64,000 nt of DNA from Rhodococcus sp. Leaf278 (GTDB taxonomy: Bacteria > Actinomycetota > Actinomycetes > Mycobacteriales > Mycobacteriaceae): assembly GCF_001426085.1 (NCBI RefSeq), contig NZ_LMRR01000002.1, forward strand, positions 26,666 to 90,665. Direction: 5' to 3'. Both the position numbers and the translations under genes were made by a program. A model generated the notes under the pieces. It made no database searches, had not been told where the DNA came from, and saw only the letters and a list, made by a program, of their open reading frames with translations. This document shows, piece after piece, positions 37,492-46,175 of the stretch; position 1 is the stretch's first letter, and every line of letters begins with the position of its first letter.

Positions 37492-38498
37492 TGGGATCGC
37501 GAATCGGTGTCATCGGACTCGGACGTATCGGCGCATTCCACGTCGACACGCTGAGCACACTCGACGGCGTGGACAGCCTCGTCGTCACAGACGAGCGTCG
37601 GGAAGTGACCGAGGCAGTGGCGCAGAAATCGGGTGCCACAGCGGCCACGTCCGCGGCCGAGATGATCGCGTCGGGGGTCGACGGAATCGTCGTCGCCGCG
37701 GCAACGTCAGCGCACGCGGGGCTGGTTCTGGCGTGTGTCGATGCCGGGATACCGGTGTTCTGCGAGAAGCCCATTGCATTCACCGCGGCCGAGAGTCTCG
37801 CTGTGGTGCAGCGAATCTCGGGTGGCTCCGTGCCGGTTCAGATCGGATACAACCGCCGATTCGATCCCGCCTTCGTCGCCGCCAAGGCCGCTGTGGTCTC
37901 GGGCGAGCTCGGCCGGCTGCACACCGTCCGCTCGACCACCCTCGATCCTGCTCCCCCGCCGATGTCGTACATCGCCACCTCCGGCGGAATCTTTCGAGAC
38001 TGCAGTGTGCACGATTTCGATATCGTTCGATGGGTGGTCGGACACGAGGTCGTCGAAGTCTACGCGGCCGGGTCCAACCAGGGCGATCCCGAGTTCTCCG
38101 CAGTCGGCGACGTCGATACCGCAACCACCACGATCACTTTCGAGAACGGCACGCTCGGCGTCGTATCCAACACTCGATACAACGGACGCGGTTACGACTG
38201 CCGCCTCGAGGTCCACGGAAGCGACGACACCGTCGTGGCCGGATGGGACCAGCAGTTACCGGTGCGCAACCTCGAGGCACGTGCAACTTTCCCCGATTCC
38301 ACACCGCACAGCTTCTTCATGGACCGCTTCGAGTCGGCCTACCGGGCCGAACTGTCTGCCTTCCTCCGCGTCGCCACCGGGGACATCCCCTCACCGTGCA
38401 CGGCGAGCGACGCCCTCGAAGTCGCATGGATCGCCGAGGCCGCAACACTGTCCCTACAACAGCACCGACCGGTGCGGATCGACGAGGTACGTCCATGA
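37491..38498 (+). CDS. Gfo/Idh/MocA dehydrogenase, inositol 2-dehydrogenase-like
   Basis: This 335-residue NAD(P) enzyme has VIGLGRIGAFHVDTL as the Rossmann loop, catalytic Lys in CEKPIAF, and the D-x3-H pair in FRDCSVHDFDIVRW typical of inositol 2-dehydrogenases (IolG). SGGIFRD before the pair strengthens that comparison. It overlaps the SDR by one base (TGATG). Inositol or a related cyclitol or sugar is the best substrate guess. No full iol gene set (iolB, C, D) is present, so it is not a standard inositol operon. Confidence 0.88.
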   Translation: MGSRIGVIGLGRIGAFHVDTLSTLDGVDSLVVTDERREVTEAVAQKSGATAATSAAEMIASGVDGIVVAAATSAHAGLVLACVDAGIPVFCEKPIAFTAAESLAVVQRISGGSVPVQIGYNRRFDPAFVAAKAAVVSGELGRLHTVRSTTLDPAPPPMSYIATSGGIFRDCSVHDFDIVRWVVGHEVVEVYAAGSNQGDPEFSAVGDVDTATTTITFENGTLGVVSNTRYNGRGYDCRLEVHGSDDTVVAGWDQQLPVRNLEARATFPDSTPHSFFMDRFESAYRAELSAFLRVATGDIPSPCTASDALEVAWIAEAATLSLQQHRPVRIDEVRP

Positions 38499-39385
38499 CC
38501 GCCATTCGTATTGCCGGAGCACCTATCTCGTGGGGAGTGTGCGAGGTTCCCGGCTGGGGCTACCAAATCCCGTCGGACCGCGTGCTGACCGAGATGCGCG
38601 GCGCGGGACTGACGGCCACGGAGGTGGGACCGGAGGGATTCCTCCCTGCCGAGCCCGCCGAACTCGCACACACTCTCCAACGTCACGGCCTCACATCCGT
38701 GGGCGGGTTCGCGCCGGTGCTGCTGCACGAGCGAGATCACGACCCGGTTCCAGGCATCGGGCCTCTGCTCGACGCGTTCGTCGCGAGCCACGCCGAGGTT
38801 CTCGTGCTCGCCGCTGCCACCGGCAGTGACGGTTACGACTCACGACCCGTCCTGAACGCCGATCAATGGACGACGTTGCTGCTCAACCTCGATCGGCTGC
38901 GTGCTGCCGCCGACAGCCGAGGCATCCGTGCCGTCCTGCATCCACACGTGGGCACCATGATCGAAAAACGCGACGAAGTGTTCCGAGTGCTCGATGGATC
39001 GAGCATCCCGCTGTGTCTCGATACCGGCCACCTACTCATCGGCGGGACCGATCCGGTGGAACTGGTGACCGTCGCGTCCGAACGCATCACCCACGCCCAC
39101 CTCAAGGACGTATCTCTGCCACTGGCCGCTCAGGTGCAATCGGGTGAGCTCACCTACACCGAGGCGGTGGCTCGCGGCATGTACACACCGCTCGGCACCG
39201 GCGATGTCGACATCTCCTCGGTCGTGAATCAGCTGCTCGACGCCGGTTTCGAGGGCTGGTTCGTACTGGAACAGGACACGATCCTGGCCGAGGAGCCGTC
39301 CGGCGAAGGGCCGGTTCGCGATGTCGTGGCAAGTGTCGAGTTCTTGCGAAATATCGTGCGGTTGCGTGCGGGGGCACGCTCGTGA
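38495..39385 (+). CDS. sugar phosphate isomerase/epimerase-type TIM barrel (IolE/IolI-like)
   Basis: This 296-residue member of the xylose-isomerase-like TIM barrels begins IAGAPISWGVCEVPGWGYQ, a start shared with IolE/IolH-type 2-keto-myo-inositol dehydratases. Metal-site candidates are in LHPHVGTMIE, LCLDTGH, THAHLKDV and WFVLEQD. It could dehydrate or isomerise the ketone made by the preceding dehydrogenase. It overlaps both neighbours by 4 bp. Confidence 0.87.
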   Translation: MTAIRIAGAPISWGVCEVPGWGYQIPSDRVLTEMRGAGLTATEVGPEGFLPAEPAELAHTLQRHGLTSVGGFAPVLLHERDHDPVPGIGPLLDAFVASHAEVLVLAAATGSDGYDSRPVLNADQWTTLLLNLDRLRAAADSRGIRAVLHPHVGTMIEKRDEVFRVLDGSSIPLCLDTGHLLIGGTDPVELVTVASERITHAHLKDVSLPLAAQVQSGELTYTEAVARGMYTPLGTGDVDISSVVNQLLDAGFEGWFVLEQDTILAEEPSGEGPVRDVVASVEFLRNIVRLRAGARS

Positions 39386-40374
39386 GCGCACTGCGTATCG
39401 GCATACTGGGTGCGTCCCGGATCGCCGAACAGGCGCTGGTCGAACCGGCTCACATTCTCGGCCACCGACTGGTTGCGTGCGCAGCGCGCGACCGCACACG
39501 AGCGGAAAGCTTCGCCGAAAGACACGGAGTGGAGCGGGTTCTCGACTCCTACCAGCACGTCCTCGACGATCCGGAGGTCGACGTCGTCTACAACCCGCTC
39601 GCCAATGCGATGCACGGACCGTGGAATCTCGCGTCGGTCCGAGCCGGGAAACCGGTACTCACCGAGAAGCCTTCCGCTAGCACTGCATCCGAGGCCGAGC
39701 TGGTTGTGGAAGCAGCGTCTCGAGCCGGAGTCCCGGTGATGGAGGGATTCCACTACATGTTCCACCCGGTCACCGAGCGCCTGCAGCAGTTGGCGAGTGA
39801 CGGAACCCTGGGCGACCTACTTCGCATCGAGACGATCACCCATATGCCTGCCCCGGCCGATGACGACCCCAGATGGCGGCCCGACTTGGCCGGCGGTGCC
39901 CTGATGGACCTCGGGTGCTACGGCCTGCATGTGCAACGGCTGTTCGGATCTATGGCCGGTGGCCGGCCGAGCGTCACCGCAGCCCGACTCACCCCACATC
40001 CGTCCGGAGTGGACGCCGCCTTCGACGTCGATCTGGCTTTCCCCGGCGGTGTCACGGGAAGTGTCACTGGCTCCATGGCCGCACCGGCGTACGATTTCCG
40101 AATCAAGATTACCGGCACACGCGGAGAAGCGTTGGCGCACAACTTCATCAAGCCGAACGAGGACGATCGCGTGACGACGATCGTGAACGGCGACCGCAGA
40201 ACCGAGCACCTCGGTAGACGCTCGTCCTACACCTACCAGCTCGAGGCCTTTGCGAACCACGTCCTGCACGGCGCTTCGATACCGTTGGATGCCCATGACG
40301 CAGTGCTGAACATGGAGATGATCGACCGGGTCGTCGAAGTGGCGTCACGTACCGACATCACACGAACGCGCTGA
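39382..40374 (+). CDS. Gfo/Idh/MocA-family oxidoreductase
   Basis: This 330-residue enzyme has the Rossmann loop GILGASRIAEQALVEPA and catalytic Lys in LTEKPSAS, then GALMDLGCYGLHVQRLF, which has the family D-x-G-C-Y-x2-H pattern of glucose-fructose oxidoreductase-like dehydrogenases. It is the second Gfo/Idh enzyme of the operon and distinct from the first, as in pathways where one oxidises and the other reduces a sugar ring. The GTG start overlaps the isomerase stop by 4 bp. Its 3' end overlaps the convergent acyl-CoA dehydrogenase gene by 17 bp. Confidence 0.88.
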   Translation: MSALRIGILGASRIAEQALVEPAHILGHRLVACAARDRTRAESFAERHGVERVLDSYQHVLDDPEVDVVYNPLANAMHGPWNLASVRAGKPVLTEKPSASTASEAELVVEAASRAGVPVMEGFHYMFHPVTERLQQLASDGTLGDLLRIETITHMPAPADDDPRWRPDLAGGALMDLGCYGLHVQRLFGSMAGGRPSVTAARLTPHPSGVDAAFDVDLAFPGGVTGSVTGSMAAPAYDFRIKITGTRGEALAHNFIKPNEDDRVTTIVNGDRRTEHLGRRSSYTYQLEAFANHVLHGASIPLDAHDAVLNMEMIDRVVEVASRTDITRTR

Positions 40375-41563
40375 AGCCCGTCACACCGCGGCCGACGATC
40401 AGGTTGTTGATCTGCGCTGTGCCCTCGTACGAGTACAGCGCCTCGGCGTCGGCGAAGAACCTGATGACATCATGCTCGATCAGAATTCCGTTGCCTCCCA
40501 TTATTTCTCGCGCCCAACTCACCACCTCGCGCAGCCGCGTCGTACAAAACGTCTTCGCGAGCGCGGCATGCTCGTCATAGTGGATGCCGTTGTCCTGCAA
40601 TTGAGAGACGCGAATCGCCATGCCCAGCGAGGCTGTGATGTTCGCCGTCATACGAGCGATCAGATCGGAGATCAGCTGAAACGACGCGATCGGTGATCCG
40701 AACTGCTCGCGTTCACGTGCATACGCGACGGCTCGCTCGTAGGCACCCATCATGACGCCCACAGCCTGGAAGGCCACTCCTCCGCGGGTCAACCGAAGCA
40801 CCTTGGCGGTATCGGCGAACGAGTTGGCGTCGGCGAGCTTGTTGGCGACCGGAACTCGGCAGTTCTCGAGATGGATGTCGGCGTTCTCGACCGCGCGGAG
40901 GGAGTACTTGCCCTCGATCTTCTCGGCCCTGAATCCTTCGAAGTGCTTTTCGACCACGAAGCCTTTGACCTCGCCGTCGGCCTCGTCCTTGGCGAAGACG
41001 ATGGTCAGGTCAGCGAAGGTGGCATTGCCGATCCAGCGCTTACTGCCGTTGAGGATCCAGTGGTCGCCCTCGAGTCGGGCCGTGGTTTCCAGCCCGCCGG
41101 CGACGTCGGACCCGCCGTGTGGTTCGGACAGACCGAACGCGCCGATCGTCTCCATTCGGCGCATGGCAGGTAACCACCGCTCGCGCTGCTCCTCGGAGCC
41201 GAGAATCGAGATACTGCTCATTGCCAGCGAACTGTGCACGCTGAACATCGTTCCCGTCGACGGGTCGATTCGCGCGAACTCCATCTCTAGCCATCCGGTG
41301 AGCAGCTTGCGGGAGGCCTTTCGATCGTCGAACTCGTAACCGAGACCAGCAATCTCGAGCTCGGCGATCATCGGCAACAGATGTACCGGCGAGCTCGCCT
41401 GCTCCCAGAATTCATTCGCCCGCGGCGCGACCTCCTCCTGCAGGAACCGACGTGTGCGCAGCACCACCTCGATCTCGGCGTCGTCGAGCGTCCCCTGATA
41501 TCCGTAGAAATCGGACTCGAGAAAATCGGGCGACAGCGGTCCGAGGGGCTCGTGCTCGCTCAT
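40358..41563 (-). CDS. acyl-CoA dehydrogenase (glutaryl-CoA dehydrogenase-like)
   Basis: This 401-residue FAD enzyme has FGLSEPHGGSDVAGG, LNGSKRWIGNATFADL and the C-terminal catalytic Glu in YEGTAQINNLIVGRG (about residue 380). The YEGT plus ITG/VTG ending is typical of glutaryl-CoA dehydrogenase relatives. The ATG is fixed by GAAGGAG seven bases upstream. It lies 97 bp beyond the ABC ATPase gene on the same strand, so co-transcription is possible but not certain. The link to the sugar module is unclear. Confidence 0.9.
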   Translation of the reverse strand: MSEHEPLGPLSPDFLESDFYGYQGTLDDAEIEVVLRTRRFLQEEVAPRANEFWEQASSPVHLLPMIAELEIAGLGYEFDDRKASRKLLTGWLEMEFARIDPSTGTMFSVHSSLAMSSISILGSEEQRERWLPAMRRMETIGAFGLSEPHGGSDVAGGLETTARLEGDHWILNGSKRWIGNATFADLTIVFAKDEADGEVKGFVVEKHFEGFRAEKIEGKYSLRAVENADIHLENCRVPVANKLADANSFADTAKVLRLTRGGVAFQAVGVMMGAYERAVAYAREREQFGSPIASFQLISDLIARMTANITASLGMAIRVSQLQDNGIHYDEHAALAKTFCTTRLREVVSWAREIMGGNGILIEHDVIRFFADAEALYSYEGTAQINNLIVGRGVTGFSAFV

Positions 41564-41660
41564 GGTCGGCTCCTTCGTCCGGCACCTGCCATCAGGTGCC
41601 CTTGTTCCTCTTCTACCCGCCGAGCCCACTTCTCACGCATGCGACCCGCCTGCACCACTG

Positions 41661-42443
41661 TCAGCGACGCAGTTCGTGGGTAAGGGTCGCCAGTTCGTCG
41701 CCACCCGCCATCTGCTCGGTGAGGTCATCGAGCGAGATGTCGTCGTACGCACAGTCGAGCGTCTGGCGGCCACGGTTGAGTAGAACGAAGTGGTTTCCGA
41801 CCAGGTACGCGTGGTGTGGATTGTGGGTGATGAACACGACCCCGAAGCCTTGCTCCCGGGCCGCAGAAACGTAACGCAGAACCATGCCCGACTGCTTGAC
41901 GCCCAAGGCGGCCGTCGGCTCGTCGAGAATGAGCACGCGCGCTCCGAAGAAGATGGCGCGAGCGATGGCCACGCACTGTCGCTGTCCACCGGAGAGGGAG
42001 CCGATGGGGGCATCGACGTCGGGCAGATCGATGCCGATCTTGCGGAGCTCGTCGACGGTCGTCGCGCGCATGGCCTGGATGTCGAGTGATTTCAGGACCT
42101 TTCCACGACGCAACTCCTGGCCGAGGAAGAAGTTGCGCCACACCGGCATCTGGGATACGACCGCCAGGTCCTGATAGACGGTGGCAATCCCCTTGTCCAG
42201 GGCGTCTTTCGGCGAGCCGAAGGTCGTAGCTTCGCCGTCGACGAGCAACTGACCCTCGGACTGCTGATGGAGGCCGGCCATGATCTTGATCAAGGTGGAC
42301 TTTCCTGCGCCGTTGTCACCCAGAACGCATGTGACTGCACCGGAACCGACGCGCAGATCGATTCCCTGCAGCGCAGTGACGTTGCCGTAACTCTTGCCCA
42401 CGTTCCGAAGTTCGATGACGGGCGCATTCGCGGAGGAAATCAT
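41661..42443 (-). CDS. sugar ABC transporter ATP-binding protein (single-domain)
   Basis: This 260-residue ATPase has Walker A GDNGAGKST, signature LSGGQRQCVAIAR, Walker B VLILDEPTAAL and the switch His in VFITHN. Ribose-type importers normally have two fused ABC domains of about 500 residues. This one has a single domain, as in the fructose/inositol-type FrcA group, and should work as a homodimer. It follows the permease with a 3-bp gap and carries no extra regulatory domain. Confidence 0.92.
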   Translation of the reverse strand: MISSANAPVIELRNVGKSYGNVTALQGIDLRVGSGAVTCVLGDNGAGKSTLIKIMAGLHQQSEGQLLVDGEATTFGSPKDALDKGIATVYQDLAVVSQMPVWRNFFLGQELRRGKVLKSLDIQAMRATTVDELRKIGIDLPDVDAPIGSLSGGQRQCVAIARAIFFGARVLILDEPTAALGVKQSGMVLRYVSAAREQGFGVVFITHNPHHAYLVGNHFVLLNRGRQTLDCAYDDISLDDLTEQMAGGDELATLTHELRR

Positions 42444-42446
42444 GAA

Positions 42447-43505
42447 TCACCTTTTCGCCGCGAAGTTGCGGAAGGAGTTGTTGGCGATGACTGCGAACAG
42501 CAGCATCGCGCCGAGGAAGAACTTGAACCAGTCGGGGTTCCACCCGGCGTAGACGATGCCCTGGTTGGTCATGCCGAAGATGAACGCGCCGATGAATGCG
42601 CCGATGGCTGTGCCGTATCCGCCCGTGAGCAAACAGCCGCCGATGACTGCCGCGATGATGTACAGGAACTCGTTGCCGACTCCCTGACCGGACTGCACCG
42701 TATCGAAGGCGAACAGCAGATGCATGCCGACGAACCAGGCGCAGAAGCCGACGAACATGAACAAGCCGATCTTGACCCTCGTGACCGGCACCCCGACGGC
42801 TCGCGCTGATTCCTGATTCCCGCCGACGGCAAAGATCCAGTTGCCGGTGCGCGTTCGCATCAAGACCCAGGTCGCCGCCAGCGTCAACACGATCCACCAC
42901 ACGACAGTGACGCGGATGGACACCCCGAACACCGAGAACGACGACGAGAACACGGCCTTGGCCGAATCGAACCCTTCCATGTCCGAGATCGACGGCGTCG
43001 CAACCTGTCCGGTCACCAGCTTGGTGACGGCCAGATTGATGCCGGTGAGCATGAGGAATGACGCCAAGGTGATCAGGAACGACGGAATTTTGGTTCGCAT
43101 CACCAGATAGCCGTTGAACACGCCGACCGACAGTGCCAAGAGCAGCGCCAACGCCGAGCCGGCCCACACGTTCAGATGCAAGTTGTAGGCGAGCATCGAC
43201 GCCATGATGGACGAGAAGGTCACTGCCACACCGGTCGACAGGTCGAATTCTCCGCCGATCATCAGCAGGGAGACACCGATCGCCATGATGCCGATGGTCG
43301 AGGACGCGTACAGCACGGTCGCCAGTGCCTCGGGCGACCGAAACGGTGGTGCCACGATGCAGAAGAAGACGAAGATGGCGACCGCACCGAACAGGGCACC
43401 CACCTCCGGTCGAATCAAGAACCGCTGCAACGGTTTACGTCTCTTGACCCGCTCGTCTGCTGCGACGTCGTGTTCGGTCGCAGCCGGATCGGCCTGTGTG
43501 GGCAT
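42447..43505 (-). CDS. ribose/inositol-type ABC transporter permease
   Basis: This 352-residue membrane protein has about eight to ten hydrophobic segments. The family segments IGVSLLMIGGEFDLSTGV and TKIPSFLITLASFLMLTG are those of the RbsC/FrcC group, with GGCLLTGGYGTAIGAFIGA in the last third. It is the second gene of the binding protein-permease-ATPase operon and should transport a monosaccharide or polyol. Confidence 0.92.
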   Translation of the reverse strand: MPTQADPAATEHDVAADERVKRRKPLQRFLIRPEVGALFGAVAIFVFFCIVAPPFRSPEALATVLYASSTIGIMAIGVSLLMIGGEFDLSTGVAVTFSSIMASMLAYNLHLNVWAGSALALLLALSVGVFNGYLVMRTKIPSFLITLASFLMLTGINLAVTKLVTGQVATPSISDMEGFDSAKAVFSSSFSVFGVSIRVTVVWWIVLTLAATWVLMRTRTGNWIFAVGGNQESARAVGVPVTRVKIGLFMFVGFCAWFVGMHLLFAFDTVQSGQGVGNEFLYIIAAVIGGCLLTGGYGTAIGAFIGAFIFGMTNQGIVYAGWNPDWFKFFLGAMLLFAVIANNSFRNFAAKR

Positions 43506-43534
43506 GATGTTCCTTCCGCGCCGAGGCGATGCAC

Positions 43535-44572
43535 TCAGCGTGTGCCGTTACGGGCGTACTCGGCGACCGCATCGATATTGGTCGGGTCGATGAACGCGGG
43601 CCCGGTCAGTACCGGGGTGCCTCCGCCGATGGTGTTGCCGTTGTTGAGGTAGAGCCACAGCGAGTCGATTGCCAGGTAGCCCTGCAGGTACGGCTGCTGG
43701 TCGATGGCCCACGCGACGTCGCCGGCCTCGATCGCATCGACGAGCGCGGCGTTGGTGTCGAACGTGACGATCGTGGCGTCGCTCCCCGCATTGTTCTTGG
43801 ACTGCACCGCAGTCAGAGCAATCGGAGCGGCCAGCGCGATGATGTGGTCGATGGTCGGGTCCTGCTGCAGCTTTGCGGTGATGGTCGACTCGACGGACGG
43901 CAGGTCCTTGCTGTTGACGTTGAGGATCTCGGTGGTACCACCGAAGCCCTGCGTCACGCCGGAACATCGCGCCTCGAGCGACACTGCACCCTGCTCATGG
44001 ACGATGCACAGGGTCTTGCGAGCACCGTCGGTGGTGAGGCGAGCCCCAGCAGCCCGTCCGGCGATGGTCTCGTCCTGACCGAAGTACTGCTGGACTCCCA
44101 TATCCTTCCAGGAGTCGTAGCCGGAATTGAACGCGACCACCGGAATGCCTGCGGCGGTGGCTGTCTCGACTGCCGGGGCCATCGCGTCGGGCTTGGCCAG
44201 TGTGACCGCGATGCCATCGACCTTCGAGTCGATCGCACTCTGCACGAGGTTGGCCTGATTGGGCGCTTCGGGATCTGCGGAGTAGCGCAGTTCGATGTTG
44301 TCCTTGGCCGCCGCAGCCTCGGCTCCCTTACGCACGAGATCCCAGAACGTGTCACCGGGCACTTCGTGTGTGATCATCGCTATCGTCGCGGTCGGCGTGT
44401 CGGCAACGCCCGCATTGTTTCCGTCGTCGGACGATCGCGGCGCACCGCCGGTGCTCGAGCAGGCAGCGAGGGTCAGTGCGGCGGTAACAGCCAGTACAAC
44501 CGCACTCGGCCTGCGGCCCGGCCGGTTCCGAGTCGGTGTGGGCTCACCGTCGAGCCTCTGTCGAAACGTCAT
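43535..44572 (-). CDS. sugar ABC transporter substrate-binding lipoprotein
   Basis: This 345-residue precursor has an N-terminal hydrophobic stretch and lipobox LTLAAC (Cys38), then a two-lobe periplasmic-binding fold of the ribose/galactose group: IAMITHEVPGDTFWD, DGIAVTLAKPDAM, VVAFNSG, VTFDTNAALVDAI. The ATG is chosen to give a correct lipoprotein leader. The first gene of the importer operon, it resembles RbsB/IbpA-like binders, so ribose, fructose or inositol-type ligands are possible. The catabolic genes nearby favour a polyol. Confidence 0.92.
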   Translation of the reverse strand: MTFRQRLDGEPTPTRNRPGRRPSAVVLAVTAALTLAACSSTGGAPRSSDDGNNAGVADTPTATIAMITHEVPGDTFWDLVRKGAEAAAAKDNIELRYSADPEAPNQANLVQSAIDSKVDGIAVTLAKPDAMAPAVETATAAGIPVVAFNSGYDSWKDMGVQQYFGQDETIAGRAAGARLTTDGARKTLCIVHEQGAVSLEARCSGVTQGFGGTTEILNVNSKDLPSVESTITAKLQQDPTIDHIIALAAPIALTAVQSKNNAGSDATIVTFDTNAALVDAIEAGDVAWAIDQQPYLQGYLAIDSLWLYLNNGNTIGGGTPVLTGPAFIDPTNIDAVAEYARNGTR

Positions 44573-44673
44573 TGCACTTCCTCTCGGACGACCGAACGAT
44601 CCTGGCCCGGCCGGTCCGGTCACTACCTGGAAAACGAAATATACGGAGCACAGTCGCACCTCGTTTGTCGGGA

Positions 44674-44692
44674 CGGGCATCGACGTTGCCCG
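44674..44692. promoter_or_regulatory. 19-bp inverted repeat upstream of the sugar importer operon
   Basis: CGGGCA-tcgacgt-TGCCCG is a perfect 6+6 inverted repeat about 100 bp before the binding-protein start and 137 bp before dacB. It lies in a 256-bp divergent spacer that otherwise shows no gene. It may be an operator or a small hairpin. Confidence 0.3.
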
Positions 44693-44828
44693 CAATATCG
44701 TCTCATCTGCCTCACGGGGCTGGTCCGTCCCGGTACCACGACGTCTCTGCGAACCCATGGGGTAGGTGTCGGTCAGCCAGCGCGAGTCGCCGCGTCGACG
44801 AGCCACCCAGCGCCTATGGTGATTCGCG

Positions 44829-46142
44829 ATGAAAAGGATCAGAAGTGTGCTGGCCGTGTCGGCGATATCGATGGCTCTCGTCGGTATCGGTGCCGGCCCG
44901 GCCATGGCGCAGCCTGTCGCCGAGCCGGCGGTTCCGACGACGACAACACCGCCGTTCACGACGCCGGACACAGACAGCTGCCCGTACGCCGCGTCACCTC
45001 CCCCGGCGATCGACCTATCCGAGGTACCGGCCCCTGGAAGCACTGCCCCGCAACCACTCCCGATCCCCGCTGAGGCCGTCGGCGGCGAACGCCTCGCCGA
45101 GTGCGGAGCCGTGGTGCCGGACGGCGCTCCCCCGCTACCCGCAGACATTTCGGCCACCGGGTTCGTGGTGGCGGACATGGACTCGGGTGCGGTTCTTGCG
45201 GCCAAGGATCCACACGGACGGTACCGACCCGCCAGCACGATCAAGATCTTGCTGGCCCTCGTCGCACTGGACGAGTTGAATTTGAGCACCCAGATCACCG
45301 CAACCGCCGAAGATGCCGAAGCCGAGGGCAGCGCCGTCGGCATCGGCAAGAACGGCGTCTACACCAACTTGCAGCTGATGCAAGGATTGGTGATGGCATC
45401 GGGAAACGATGCGGCGCGAGCATTGTCGACCCAACTCGGCGGGGACGCGGCCACTGTCGACAAGATGAATGCCAAGGCCGCAGAGCTGGGCGCACTCGAC
45501 ACGCGTACCGCGACGCCGTCCGGTCTCGACGGCCCCGGGATGGCCAGCTCCGCGTACGATCTGGCCCTGATCTTCCGTGCCGCAATGCAGAATTCCACTT
45601 TCGCGCAACTGATTTCGACGCCGATGGTGCAGTTTCCGGGCTACCCGAAAGATCCTGCGATCCCGGAGGATCAGGACCGACCCGGCTTCGCACTCTCCAA
45701 CGACAATCAGCTGCTCTACAACTACGAAGGTGCTCTGGGCGGCAAGACCGGGTACACCGACGACGCCCGCCAGACGTTCGTCGCCGGGGCCGAACGCAAT
45801 GGTCGACGCCTCGTGGTGACCATCATGAAGGGCGATGTGCTGCCGATACGTCCGTGGGAGCAGGCGGCACGACTGCTGGACTACGGGTTTGCCCTCGGCC
45901 CGAACAGCACTGTCGGGAATCTCGTCGAACCGCAGTCGGTATCGGCGGTGACGAGTACCCGTGCGAGCGAGGCGACGCCGACTCTGGCCCAGCCGCCCGC
46001 GACGGCATCGGGGTCCAGTTCCCGCCAGTCCGAGATGCAGGCCCAGGGTGACACTGTGGTCCGCATCGCAATCGGTGTCATCGGTGCGATCGTGGTGATC
46101 GGGCTGCTCTGGGGCGCTCGACGGCTCTCGCGCAACCGGTGA
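44829..46142 (+). CDS. dacB: D-alanyl-D-alanine carboxypeptidase (PBP5/DacB type)
   Basis: This 437-residue penicillin-binding protein trims peptidoglycan pentapeptides. A signal peptide ends at AMA-QP (about residue 27). The catalytic motifs are S136-T-I-K139, S191-G-N193 and K306-T-G308. A Pro-rich N-terminal linker and a C-terminal transmembrane helix (about residues 412-430, then RRLSRNR) anchor it. Mycobacterial dacB1 (Rv3330) is the likely counterpart. It is divergent from the sugar importer and convergent with the YihY gene. Confidence 0.93.
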   Translation: MKRIRSVLAVSAISMALVGIGAGPAMAQPVAEPAVPTTTTPPFTTPDTDSCPYAASPPPAIDLSEVPAPGSTAPQPLPIPAEAVGGERLAECGAVVPDGAPPLPADISATGFVVADMDSGAVLAAKDPHGRYRPASTIKILLALVALDELNLSTQITATAEDAEAEGSAVGIGKNGVYTNLQLMQGLVMASGNDAARALSTQLGGDAATVDKMNAKAAELGALDTRTATPSGLDGPGMASSAYDLALIFRAAMQNSTFAQLISTPMVQFPGYPKDPAIPEDQDRPGFALSNDNQLLYNYEGALGGKTGYTDDARQTFVAGAERNGRRLVVTIMKGDVLPIRPWEQAARLLDYGFALGPNSTVGNLVEPQSVSAVTSTRASEATPTLAQPPATASGSSSRQSEMQAQGDTVVRIAIGVIGAIVVIGLLWGARRLSRNR

Positions 46143-46175
46143 TCGGACTCTTAGGTCGTCCGCCGTCGCGAGGTA

